In this document: one piece after another, positions 21,614 through 29,664 of the stretch
Numbering within the stretch: position 1 is the first letter of the stretch
How the letters are laid out: every line of letters begins with the position of its first letter
Assembly: GCA_910584965.1 (NCBI GenBank)
Contig: CAJUDZ010000033.1
Location: 1 to 32,580, forward strand
Direction of reading: 5' to 3'
DNA: 32,580 nucleotides
Source of the DNA: an uncultured Lachnospiraceae bacterium
GTDB lineage: Bacteria > Bacillota > Clostridia > Lachnospirales > Lachnospiraceae
Notes under the pieces: model-generated
Told to the model about the DNA's origin: nothing
The model's input: the letters and a program-made list of their open reading frames with translations, nothing else
Database searches by the model: none
Program-made: the position numbers and the translations under genes

Positions 21614-23053
21614 ATGGGAATTTTAATGAAACCAAAACAGAAAAACTTATTACTGTCAATGTCAGAACTTGAAGAAGCGGACTATGGAAAAAAATCTGCC
21701 GAACTGGAACGGATATACCGCCGCCTGTGCACAGGGCGCATCCGCTTTGAAGAGGTGATGGAGAATGTTCTGGATTCTCTGATGCGGATCAGCTCACTGG
21801 ATCTTTCCCTGAAACACTATTCCGAAATCCTTCAGAAAGTATCGGACAGCGTTTCGGATGCTACCGAATTGATTCATACGGCTTCGGGCCGGGCGGATTC
21901 CATCTCCAGAACGGTATCCGAACAGCATGAGGATCTGACCAATACAATCGTTGAAATCTCAGAGGAATCGGGAACCGTTTACCAGAGTATCAATGAAGGC
22001 CAGCAGGAGCTGACGGATACAAAGAGGCTGTCCGACAACACAATCAGCGTATCGAAAGAAATGCAGCAGGACATGAACAGGCTTTCCGAGATTATCAATC
22101 AGATGAACAGTGTGATCGCCGGTATCAACTCCATATCCTCCCAGACCAATCTTCTGGCGTTAAATGCTTCCATCGAAGCGGCAAGGGCCGGAGAAGCCGG
22201 CAGAGGCTTTGCGGTCGTCGCAGACGAAATCCGGAAACTGGCCGACGAAACACAGAAACTGACCGCGAGCATGGGAAATCTTGTGGCCGACATACTCAGC
22301 GCTTCTGCCAAAAGCGCGGAGAGCATGGATAACACCATCGAATCGCTGGGCACCGTTACGCAGAAGATCAGTCATGTATGGGCAATAAATGAGGATAACC
22401 GGCAGCATTTAGAGAGAATTACCAATAGCATCTCTTCTCTGGCAAGCCTCAGCGAGGAGATCAGCAGCACCATTATCGAACTCGAATCGCTGTCTTCGGA
22501 CATCAACAGTCAGTGCGGTGTATTGCATGAAGATACGGTACATTTGCGGGAACACGGTAAACATATCGATAATATCGCGAAACCGGTGGAGACGATCGAA
22601 ACGATGCTGGATGAGTCCGTTAAAGCTATGGGCGTTATGACGAAGGACGCTTTTTATAAGCTGGAAGATCAGAATTTTGCCGGATATATCGAGAAAGCAA
22701 TTACCGCGCACAGAAACTGGCTGGGAAATCTGGAGCGGATAGTCAAAGAGCGGACAATTCTGCCATTACAGGTGAATGACAGAAAATGCGGATTCGGCCA
22801 TTTTTATTATGCGATAGAGCCGGAAAAACCGGAAGTTATGAAACTTTGGAAGGAACTTGGCGAGAAACATAAGAAGTTCCACGCTTATGGAAAACAGGCA
22901 ATCGACGCTCTGTTTGCGGAGGAGTACGGCAAGGCGGAGAATATTTGCCGGGAAGCGGGACAATATTCGGAAACGCTGATCAAAGATCTTGAATGTATCA
23001 AAAAATTGAGTCTTGGTATGTCCGATAGAGGCGTTCAGGAAGGGACTACATAA
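21614..23053 (+). CDS. soluble methyl-accepting chemoreceptor with CZB domain (479 aa)
   Basis: A cytoplasmic chemoreceptor without membrane helices. An N-terminal helical stretch (about 1-70) leads into the long coiled-coil signalling domain, whose tip reads SISSQTNLLALNASIEAARA followed by GEAGRGFAVVADEIRKLA (about 172-210). The C-terminal ~120 residues are a chemoreceptor zinc-binding (CZB) domain with the 3-His/1-Cys set: His366 (AHRNW), Cys392 and His396 (KCGFGHFYY) and the HKKFH pair (419/423). CZB proteins in other bacteria sense zinc or hypochlorous acid through the Cys. Its place in the perR transcript, with an AGAGGA ribosome binding site, suggests oxidant-responsive control of motility or of a chemosensory cascade. 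No che or flagellar gene is in the window. Confidence 0.9.
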   Translation: MGILMKPKQKNLLLSMSELEEADYGKKSAELERIYRRLCTGRIRFEEVMENVLDSLMRISSLDLSLKHYSEILQKVSDSVSDATELIHTASGRADSISRTVSEQHEDLTNTIVEISEESGTVYQSINEGQQELTDTKRLSDNTISVSKEMQQDMNRLSEIINQMNSVIAGINSISSQTNLLALNASIEAARAGEAGRGFAVVADEIRKLADETQKLTASMGNLVADILSASAKSAESMDNTIESLGTVTQKISHVWAINEDNRQHLERITNSISSLASLSEEISSTIIELESLSSDINSQCGVLHEDTVHLREHGKHIDNIAKPVETIETMLDESVKAMGVMTKDAFYKLEDQNFAGYIEKAITAHRNWLGNLERIVKERTILPLQVNDRKCGFGHFYYAIEPEKPEVMKLWKELGEKHKKFHAYGKQAIDALFAEEYGKAENICREAGQYSETLIKDLECIKKLSLGMSDRGVQEGTT

Positions 23054-23092
23054 AAAAATCTGGCAAATAAAGGAGAATTTATTGTATAATAG

Positions 23093-23123
23093 ACGCAGGC
23101 AAAAGGGCCTGCGTTTATTTTTT
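23093..23123 (+). terminator. terminator after the chemoreceptor gene
   Basis: ACGCAGGC (23093-23100) and GCCTGCGT (23107-23114) pair perfectly around a 6-nt loop, and the tail TTATTTTTT follows. It separates the perR-chemoreceptor transcript from the zinc-ribbon gene. A TATAAT hexamer (23085-23090) lies just before it without a convincing -35. Confidence 0.85.
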
Positions 23124-23237
23124 GAAAATCATTTTTTGAAGATATTTTGGAGAAATTGCCGGTCTGCCATCCATATGCACCGGGGCAGGCATAAAGAAGT
23201 ACGAAGCCGCGTAATTTGCGGCGGAATGAGAGGAATT

Positions 23238-24869
23238 ATGGGATTTATAAAGAAGAACGGACAGAAAAAAGAAGAAGCGGATACGACGGAGAATAAAGAG
23301 TATCAGTTCCCGGAAGAAGCGGCGCTGAAAGAGTGCCGGCATTGTCGTATGATGATACCCAAAACGGCAAAAATATGTCCAAACTGTAAGAAGCGGCTGA
23401 AACGGAACACGGCGGTTCTTGGCCTGCTGATCTGTCTTATTGCGGTCTGTGGAGCGGGAGTTTATTATTACCTGAAGGTTTATGTGCCGGAACATACGGC
23501 AGTCGTCGAAGTAATGGCGGAGTCAGCGGAAGAAACAGAGACTGCGGAAAACAGAACAAATGGTGAAACGGCATCGAATGCCGGGGAAGGTCAGAAGGAA
23601 GCCGGAAGCAGTCCCAAAACGGAGAAGGCCGATGAAGCCGGCGGCAAGGATGCGGCTGAGACGGAGCCCGCAGAGGAAGCCGGCAAAGCGGACAGCGGTT
23701 CGGGCGGTACGGAAGGCGGAAGTGCGGGAGAAGGCCGGGAAGGTGCAGGAAGCGGAAGTGCGGAGAATGGCCGGGAAGGTGCAGGAAGCGTGAACGCGGA
23801 GAATGGCCGGGAAGGTGCAGGAAGCGGGAGCGCGGAGGAAGGCCGGGAAGGTGCAGGAAGCGGGAACGCAGAGAATGGCCGGGAGGCGGCAGGAAGCGGG
23901 AATGCGGAAGACAGCCGGGAAGGTGCAGGAAGCGGAAGTGCGGAGAATGGCCGGGAAGCAGCAGGAAGCGGGAACGCGGAAGAAGACCGGAAGGGTGTGG
24001 AAAGTGACCAGGAAAGCGCCGGAAACGGAAGCGAGGAGGATAGCCGGGAAGCGGCAAGAAGCGGAAGTGCGGGAGAAGGCCGGCAGGATGTAGAAAGTGA
24101 AAGTGTGGGAAACGGAAGCGCGGAAGACGGCCGGGGTGCGGCAGGAAACAGAAATGAGGAAGAAGGCCGAGAAAAGGCCGGAAGCGGAAACGCAGAAGAA
24201 GACCGGAAGGGTGCGGAAAGTGATCAGGAAAGCGCCGGAAGCGGAAGCGCGGAGGATAGCCGGGAAGCGGCAAGAAGCGGAAGTGCGGGAGACGGAAGCA
24301 CGGAAGATAGCCGGAAAGCGGTAGGAAGCGGAAGTGCGAAAGATGATCGGGAGACCGCAGGCACGCCGAAAAAAGAAGCGGCGCGGAATGTGGAAGGCGG
24401 GGACGAAACGGTCGCGGAGAACGACGGCGGCATGGCGGAAGAAGCGATGAGTACGGCGGGTGCCGACACCGAGATCGTTGTTTTGTCAGCATCGGAACTG
24501 TCGGATTATACAGAAGAAGAATTTAGAGAGATCTGCCGGCGCATTGATTATAAGAAGCTGCTGCGCAGTCAGGAAACGTATCTGAATGGGGCGGTTATGG
24601 AAGAGCTGACCGTCATCGAACAGGTTGACGGCGGACTTTTTGACGAAAACATTTATTATCTGTGCAAAAGAGAAGACGGACAGGGCATCACGCGCTATTA
24701 TATTGTACGGGATGACCGGCCAGAGGATGATACGCCGATTCTTGCCGGCGATGTGATACAGGTTTACGGGCAGCTTTTCGGGAGCTGTAAACTTCCCGGC
24801 TACCTTGTGAAGACACAGCCCGTAGTCCCGGCGCTGACGATAGTATATTTTGATCTGCTGGCGGAATAG
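23238..24869 (+). CDS. zinc-ribbon, single-pass membrane protein with coding minisatellite (543 aa)
   Basis: Start at ATG 23238 behind GAGAGGA; the frame stays open 225 bp further upstream but runs through the terminator and lacks a start signal. Domains in order: a treble-clef-like zinc ribbon CRHC-x10-CPNC (Cys33, 36, 47, 50), a basic KKRLKR patch, one membrane helix (about 58-79), an acidic Ala/Glu/Gly/Ser linker, a ~210-residue repeat region (about 166-375) built of degenerate 12-residue units such as GREGAGSGSAEN, and a folded C-terminal domain (about 420-543) with LSASELSDYTEEEFREICRR and later ITRYYIVRDDRPEDDTPILA. Topology should be zinc ribbon inside, repeat stalk and C-terminal domain outside. 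The function is unknown; a wall-spanning stalk that presents the C-terminal domain is a reasonable guess. Confidence 0.8.
   Translation: MGFIKKNGQKKEEADTTENKEYQFPEEAALKECRHCRMMIPKTAKICPNCKKRLKRNTAVLGLLICLIAVCGAGVYYYLKVYVPEHTAVVEVMAESAEETETAENRTNGETASNAGEGQKEAGSSPKTEKADEAGGKDAAETEPAEEAGKADSGSGGTEGGSAGEGREGAGSGSAENGREGAGSVNAENGREGAGSGSAEEGREGAGSGNAENGREAAGSGNAEDSREGAGSGSAENGREAAGSGNAEEDRKGVESDQESAGNGSEEDSREAARSGSAGEGRQDVESESVGNGSAEDGRGAAGNRNEEEGREKAGSGNAEEDRKGAESDQESAGSGSAEDSREAARSGSAGDGSTEDSRKAVGSGSAKDDRETAGTPKKEAARNVEGGDETVAENDGGMAEEAMSTAGADTEIVVLSASELSDYTEEEFREICRRIDYKKLLRSQETYLNGAVMEELTVIEQVDGGLFDENIYYLCKREDGQGITRYYIVRDDRPEDDTPILAGDVIQVYGQLFGSCKLPGYLVKTQPVVPALTIVYFDLLAE
23733..24363 (+). 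repeat. 36-bp coding minisatellite, about 16 degenerate units
   Basis: In-frame 36-bp units encode the 12-residue consensus GREGAGSGSAEN with D/S/G-R at the unit start. Some units are extended, and a larger ~30-residue block (DRKGxESDQESAGxGSxED, then SREAARSGSAG) occurs twice, near 23988-24078 and 24201-24291, showing higher-order duplication. Early units are nearly identical in DNA, later ones more diverged. The plus strand is strongly purine-rich (GGAAGCGGGAA-type runs). Confidence 0.9.
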
Positions 24870-25052
24870 CGGAAAGGCAGGAGTGGGAAAACAGGAGCGG
24901 GAAAGTGCAAAGAAGCGGAAGGAAAACCGGAAGATGCGGCGGCAGGAAAAACATACCGGGGACCGGAACGGAAGAAAACCATCTGAAAGCGGCGGAAGAA
25001 AAGCGGCAGCAAACAGCGGCGGCAGAAATAGCGGTATCAGGAACAGAAATGA

Positions 25053-25081
25053 TTGAAGAATGAAAAAGCTTGTGCTATAAT
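25053..25081 (+). promoter_or_regulatory. promoter of the carAB-queH-argS cluster
   Basis: TTGAAG (25053-25058), exactly 17 bp, TATAAT (25076-25081). The leader to carA is about 98 nt. I see no convincing PyrR-type attenuator or T-tract hairpin in it. The 183 bp upstream (24870-25052) are purine-rich and hold no recognisable gene. Confidence 0.7.
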
Positions 25082-25185
25082 AAAACGATTACGCAGAAGA
25101 TTCAGGATACAAGGCAGGATTTGGGCTGAGGCAGACAATGCCCGGAGATACAAATCCGCAGGCAGAAAGGAGCAGGGTTATAAGA

Positions 25186-26370
25186 ATGAAGGCATTTTTA
25201 ATTTTGGAAGACGGTACTGTATTTGAAGGGCTCCATATCGGCGCGGAGAAGGAAATAATCAGTGAAATTGTGTTTAATACTTCGATGGCCGGTTATGTTG
25301 AGGTGTTGACAGACCCTTCTTATGCGGGACAGGCTGTGTGCATGACTTATCCGTTGATTGGAAATTACGGAATCTGCTTTGAAGACATGGAGTCGGACAA
25401 AGTCTGGCCGGACGGATTTATCGTCAGGGAACTGAGCAGAATCCCAAGCAATTTCAGATGTGATATGACCATTCAGGACTTCCTTCAGAAAAACGGCATA
25501 CCGGGCATTGCGGGCATAGATACGAGAGCCCTTACAAAGATTCTGAGGGAAAAAGGAACCATGAACGGTATGATCACAACCGACAAATCTTATCAATTAG
25601 AAGAAATCCTTCCAAAATTAAAAGCGTACAGCGTAGGAAAAGTTGTTGAACTTGTAACCTGTAAAGATAAATATGAGGTGCCGGGAACGAAGGATATTGC
25701 AGATAACGGGCCGATTTCCGGAAGCTCCCATTTTAACGCGGAAGACTATGCGAAAGGTATACGGGAGAAAAAACCGAGCACGGTGAAAAAGGTAAACGGA
25801 AAAGGCCTGAAAGTTGCGCTGCTTGATCTGGGAGCCAAAAACAATATTGTCCGGTCGTTAGCGGCAAGAGGCTGTGACGTGACGGTGTATCCGGCGTTTA
25901 CGACGGCGGAGGAAATTATGGCGGCGAAACCCGACGGCATCATGCTGAGCAACGGGCCCGGCGACCCGAAGGAATGTACGGGAGTGATTGCGGAGCTGAA
26001 GAAGTTATATGATACGGATATTCCGATCTTTGCAATCTGTCTCGGACATCAGCTGATGGCGCTTGCAACGGGGGCGGATACGTTCAAAATGAAATACGGA
26101 CACCGGGGCGGAAATCATCCGGTGAAGAGCCTGGAAACAGGAAGGGTTTATATTTCTTCTCAGAATCATGGATATGTGGTAGATACGGATAAACTGGACA
26201 ATAAAGTGGCCGTGCCGATGTTTGTCAATGTCAACGACGGTACGAATGAGGGACTTTCTTATACGGGCAAAAATATTTTTACCGTGCAGTTCCATCCGGA
26301 AGCATGTTCCGGGCCGCAGGATTCAGAAGACTTGTTTGATAAATTTATAGCGATGATGAGGAGGGTGTAA
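25186..26370 (+). CDS. carA: carbamoyl-phosphate synthase small subunit (394 aa)
   Basis: Supplies ammonia from glutamine to CarB for carbamoyl phosphate, used in pyrimidine and arginine synthesis. The N-terminal CPSase small-chain domain reads AFLILEDGTVFEGLHIGAEK, then FNTSMAGYVEVLTDPSYAGQ. The C-terminal class-I glutaminase has Cys285 in FAICLGHQ and His370/Glu372 in FHPEA, so the triad is intact. I begin at ATG 25186, matching the family N-terminus MKAFLILEDG; the frame extends to ATG 25138 but the extra 16 residues are not family-like. The ribosome binding signal (AAAGGAG then AGGG) is loosely spaced. One base separates its stop from the carB start, indicating coupled synthesis of the two subunits. 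Confidence 0.97.
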   Translation: MKAFLILEDGTVFEGLHIGAEKEIISEIVFNTSMAGYVEVLTDPSYAGQAVCMTYPLIGNYGICFEDMESDKVWPDGFIVRELSRIPSNFRCDMTIQDFLQKNGIPGIAGIDTRALTKILREKGTMNGMITTDKSYQLEEILPKLKAYSVGKVVELVTCKDKYEVPGTKDIADNGPISGSSHFNAEDYAKGIREKKPSTVKKVNGKGLKVALLDLGAKNNIVRSLAARGCDVTVYPAFTTAEEIMAAKPDGIMLSNGPGDPKECTGVIAELKKLYDTDIPIFAICLGHQLMALATGADTFKMKYGHRGGNHPVKSLETGRVYISSQNHGYVVDTDKLDNKVAVPMFVNVNDGTNEGLSYTGKNIFTVQFHPEACSGPQDSEDLFDKFIAMMRRV

Positions 26371-26371
26371 G

Positions 26372-29300
26372 ATGCCGAAAAATCCAAATGTAAAAAGAGT
26401 ACTTGTAATTGGTTCCGGACCGATTGTAATCGGACAGGCGGCCGAATTTGATTATGCGGGCACGCAGGCCTGCCGCTCCCTGAAAGAAGAGGGGATGGAA
26501 GTTATTTTAGTAAATTCCAATCCGGCGACCATCATGACGGACGGCGATATTGCGGATAAGGTGTATATAGAACCCCTGACCATCAAAGTGCTTGAGCAGA
26601 TCATTATCAAAGAAAAGCCGGACAGCCTTTTGCCGAACATGGGCGGACAGGCCGGATTAAATCTCGGCATGGAACTGGATGAATCCGGTTTTCTTGCCGA
26701 ACACGGCGTTACCCTGCTTGGTACGACGGCCAAAACAATCAAAAAAGCGGAAGACCGTCTGGAATTTAAGGAAACGATGGAGAAAATCGGAGAGCCCTGT
26801 GCGCCCTCTCTTGTTGTGGAAAATATTCAGGACGGAATTGATTTTGCAAATGAGATCGGGTATCCGGTCGTTCTGCGTCCCGCATATACGCTGGGCGGCT
26901 CCGGCGGCGGTATTGCGCACAACCAGACGGAATTGGAAGAAATTCTGGCAAACGGATTGCGCCTTTCCCGCGTGGGACAGGTTCTTGTAGAACGCTGTAT
27001 TGCCGGCTGGAAAGAAATTGAATACGAAGTTATGCGCGACGGCGCCGGCAACTGCATTACCGTGTGCAGTATGGAAAATGTGGATCCGGTCGGCGTTCAT
27101 ACAGGAGACAGTATTGTCGTTGCTCCCGCGCAGACGCTGGGCGATAAGGAATATCAGATGCTTCGGAGCGCGGCCTTAAATATCATCAACGAACTGGAAA
27201 TTACGGGAGGATGTAATGTGCAGTTCGCTCTGCATCCGACCAGCTTTGAGTATTGCGTCATTGAGGTAAATCCCCGCGTCAGCCGTTCTTCTGCGCTGGC
27301 TTCCAAAGCGACGGGATATCCGATTGCCAAAGTAGCGGCGAAGATTGCGCTCGGTTATACGCTGGATGAAATCAAAAATGCGATCACGAAAAAGACTTAT
27401 GCGAGCTTCGAGCCGACCATCGATTATTGCGTGGTCAAAATCCCAAGACTTCCATTTGATAAATTTATAACGGCAAAACGTACTCTGACAACGCAGATGA
27501 AGGCTACCGGCGAAGTCATGAGTATCGGAGATAACTTTGAAGGCGCGCTCATGAAGGCGATCCGTTCTCTGGAGCAGCATGTGGACTGTCTGAGAAGTTA
27601 TGATTTTTCTGCTCTTTCCAGGGAAGAACTGCTGGAACGCATGAAAACGGTGGATGACCAGCGTATCTATATCGTTGCGGAAGCAATCCGTAAGGGAATT
27701 GATTACAAGACAATCTTTGACATTACCATGATCGATATCTGGTTCATTGATAAGATTGCGATTCTGACAGAAATGGAAGCGGCGCTGGAAAAAGGACCGC
27801 TGACCGTGGAACTGTTAAAAGAAGCGAAGAGAATGGAATTTCCTGACAATGTAATCGCGAGACTGACCGGAAAAACGGAAGAAGAAATCAAAAAGATGCG
27901 TTACGATAACGGCATTCTGGCGGCATTCAAAATGGTAGATACCTGCGCTGCGGAATTTGCGGCGACAACGCCTTATTATTATTCCGTATTCGGTTCCGAG
28001 TCGGAAGTGGAAGAAACCCATCCTAAGAAAAAAGTGCTGGTACTCGGTTCCGGCCCGATTCGCATCGGTCAGGGAATTGAATTTGATTACTGCTCGGTTC
28101 ATGCGACGTGGGCATTTGCAAAAGAAGGCTATGAGACGATTATCATCAATAACAATCCGGAGACGGTCAGCACCGACTTCGATATCGCGGATAAACTCTA
28201 TTTTGAACCTTTGACGCCGGAAGACGTGGAGAATGTTGTCAATATTGAAAAACCTGACGGAGCGGTCGTTCAGTTTGGCGGGCAGACAGCGATCAAGCTG
28301 ACGGAAAGCCTGATGAAAATGGGCGTGCCCATTCTCGGAACGAAGGCCGAAGATGTGGATGCGGCCGAAGACCGGGAACTTTTCGATAAGATTCTGGAAG
28401 AAACGGAAATTCCGAGAGCGGCGGGCGGCACCGTCTATACCGCGGAAGAAGCGAAAGAAGTTGCAAACCGTCTGGGCTATCCGGTACTTGTCCGGCCTTC
28501 CTATGTGCTTGGCGGCCAGGGGATGCAGATTGCGATTTCCGATCAGGAAATCGAAGAATTTATGGCGGTTATCAATCGTTACGAACAGGAACATCCGATT
28601 CTTGTCGATAAATATTTGCAGGGAAAAGAACTGGAAGTCGATGCGGTATGCGACGGCACGGACATTCTGATTCCGGGAATCATGGAACATATCGAACGCA
28701 CGGGTGTGCATTCCGGCGACAGTATTTCCGTATATCCGGCGCCGACGGTCAGCGAGAAGGTGAAGGAAACGATTGCGGAATATTCCAGAAGGCTTGCGAA
28801 GGCCCTTCATGTAATCGGACTCATCAACATTCAGTTTATTGCGACGGGAGATGAAGTTTACGTAATCGAGGTGAATCCCCGTTCTTCCCGTACCGTGCCT
28901 TATATCAGCAAGGTGACGGGAATCCCGATCGTGGATCTGGCGACTCAGGTCATCATTGGGAAAAAGATACGCGAACTCGGTTATGAACCCGGTTTACAGC
29001 CGGCTGCCGATTACTTTGCGGTTAAAATGCCGGTATTCTCCTTTGAAAAGATTCGGGGCGCAGAGATCAGTTTAGGACCGGAAATGAAATCAACGGGCGA
29101 ATGTCTCGGCATTGCGAAGACTTTTAATGAAGCGTTATACAAAGCATTTCTCGGCGCAGGCATCAGCCTGCCCAAGTATAAGAGAATGATCATTACCGTG
29201 AAAGACGCCGATAAGGGCGAGGCTATCGAAGCGGCCCGCCGGTTCGAAAAACTCGGTTACAAGATTTATGCGACAAGAAGTACGGCCGCGGCCTTAAACG

Positions 29301-29584
29301 ATGCCGGTGTGAAAGCGCGAAAAGTCAATAAGATTCAACAGGAATCCCCAACTGTCATGGATTTGATTTTAGGACATGAAATCGACCTCGTAATCGATAC
29401 GCCGACACAGGGACGGGATAAGAGCAGAGACGGCTTCCTGATCAGAAGAACCGCCATCGAGACGGGCGTGTACTGTATTACGGCGATGGATACTGCAAAT
29501 GCGCTCGTATCCAGCCTTGAAAACGCGGCTTCTCAGGGAGAACTGAACCTGATTGATATTGCAACGATAGCGAAACGGGGATAA
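26372..29584 (+). CDS. carB: carbamoyl-phosphate synthase large subunit (1070 aa)
   Basis: Makes carbamoyl phosphate from bicarbonate, ammonia and two ATP in complex with CarA. The two homologous halves are clear: each begins with a Gly-rich loop (VLVIGSGPIVIGQAAEFDYA at residue 10, VLVLGSGPIRIGQGIEFDYC near 556) and carries an ATP-grasp domain (LRPAYTLGGSGGG and VRPSYVLGGQGMQ) and an EVNPR motif (EVNPRVSRSSALASKATGYP; EVNPRSSRTVPYISKVTGIP). The C-terminal ~130 residues form the MGS-like allosteric domain (FEKLGYKIYATRSTAAALND onward), the usual site of UMP/ornithine control. Length is exactly typical and nothing is disrupted. GAGGAGGG before the ATG overlaps the end of carA. Confidence 0.98.
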   Translation: MPKNPNVKRVLVIGSGPIVIGQAAEFDYAGTQACRSLKEEGMEVILVNSNPATIMTDGDIADKVYIEPLTIKVLEQIIIKEKPDSLLPNMGGQAGLNLGMELDESGFLAEHGVTLLGTTAKTIKKAEDRLEFKETMEKIGEPCAPSLVVENIQDGIDFANEIGYPVVLRPAYTLGGSGGGIAHNQTELEEILANGLRLSRVGQVLVERCIAGWKEIEYEVMRDGAGNCITVCSMENVDPVGVHTGDSIVVAPAQTLGDKEYQMLRSAALNIINELEITGGCNVQFALHPTSFEYCVIEVNPRVSRSSALASKATGYPIAKVAAKIALGYTLDEIKNAITKKTYASFEPTIDYCVVKIPRLPFDKFITAKRTLTTQMKATGEVMSIGDNFEGALMKAIRSLEQHVDCLRSYDFSALSREELLERMKTVDDQRIYIVAEAIRKGIDYKTIFDITMIDIWFIDKIAILTEMEAALEKGPLTVELLKEAKRMEFPDNVIARLTGKTEEEIKKMRYDNGILAAFKMVDTCAAEFAATTPYYYSVFGSESEVEETHPKKKVLVLGSGPIRIGQGIEFDYCSVHATWAFAKEGYETIIINNNPETVSTDFDIADKLYFEPLTPEDVENVVNIEKPDGAVVQFGGQTAIKLTESLMKMGVPILGTKAEDVDAAEDRELFDKILEETEIPRAAGGTVYTAEEAKEVANRLGYPVLVRPSYVLGGQGMQIAISDQEIEEFMAVINRYEQEHPILVDKYLQGKELEVDAVCDGTDILIPGIMEHIERTGVHSGDSISVYPAPTVSEKVKETIAEYSRRLAKALHVIGLINIQFIATGDEVYVIEVNPRSSRTVPYISKVTGIPIVDLATQVIIGKKIRELGYEPGLQPAADYFAVKMPVFSFEKIRGAEISLGPEMKSTGECLGIAKTFNEALYKAFLGAGISLPKYKRMIITVKDADKGEAIEAARRFEKLGYKIYATRSTAAALNDAGVKARKVNKIQQESPTVMDLILGHEIDLVIDTPTQGRDKSRDGFLIRRTAIETGVYCITAMDTANALVSSLENAASQGELNLIDIATIAKRG

Positions 29585-29598
29585 AAAGAGAATGAAAC

Positions 29599-29634
29599 GG
29601 CGTCCGATGCGGTTCCGTTATGACGCCGGACGCC
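29599..29634. other. 8-bp stem-loop between carB and queH
   Basis: GGCGTCCG (29599-29606) and CGGACGCC (29627-29634) are exact reverse complements over a 20-nt loop, 14 bp past the carB stop. There is no T-tract, so it is more likely an mRNA-stabilising or processing hairpin than a terminator. Confidence 0.45.
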
Positions 29635-29664
29635 CGCAAAGCGGAAACGGAAGATGGCAATAGC

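Noticed and set aside
23013..23237. Longer form of the zinc-ribbon protein starting inside the chemoreceptor gene
   Set aside because: The extra 75 codons run through an intrinsic terminator hairpin and have no start signal; ATG 23238 has one.
23733..24363. A 36-bp periodic array that could suggest CRISPR
   Set aside because: Units are contiguous with no unique spacers, stay in the reading frame of the 543-aa protein, and diverge gradually; it is a coding minisatellite.
23437..24492. 351-codon open frame on the minus strand (Pro/Arg/His/Phe-rich)
   Set aside because: It is the antisense shadow of the 36-bp repeat region; its composition simply mirrors the plus-strand codons and no start signal exists.
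24850..25056. 68-codon plus-strand frame after the zinc-ribbon gene
   Set aside because: It overlaps the end of that gene, has no ribosome binding site, and encodes a Lys/Arg/Asn-rich string typical of purine-rich noncoding DNA.
25082..25185. Possible PyrR or pyrimidine attenuator in the carA leader
   Set aside because: Only a 4-bp GGGC/GCCC pairing is visible and there is no terminator hairpin with a T-tract, so an attenuator cannot be supported.
27815..28810. 331-codon minus-strand open frame within carB
   Set aside because: It is antisense to the second ATP-grasp half of CarB and shows no recognisable domain.
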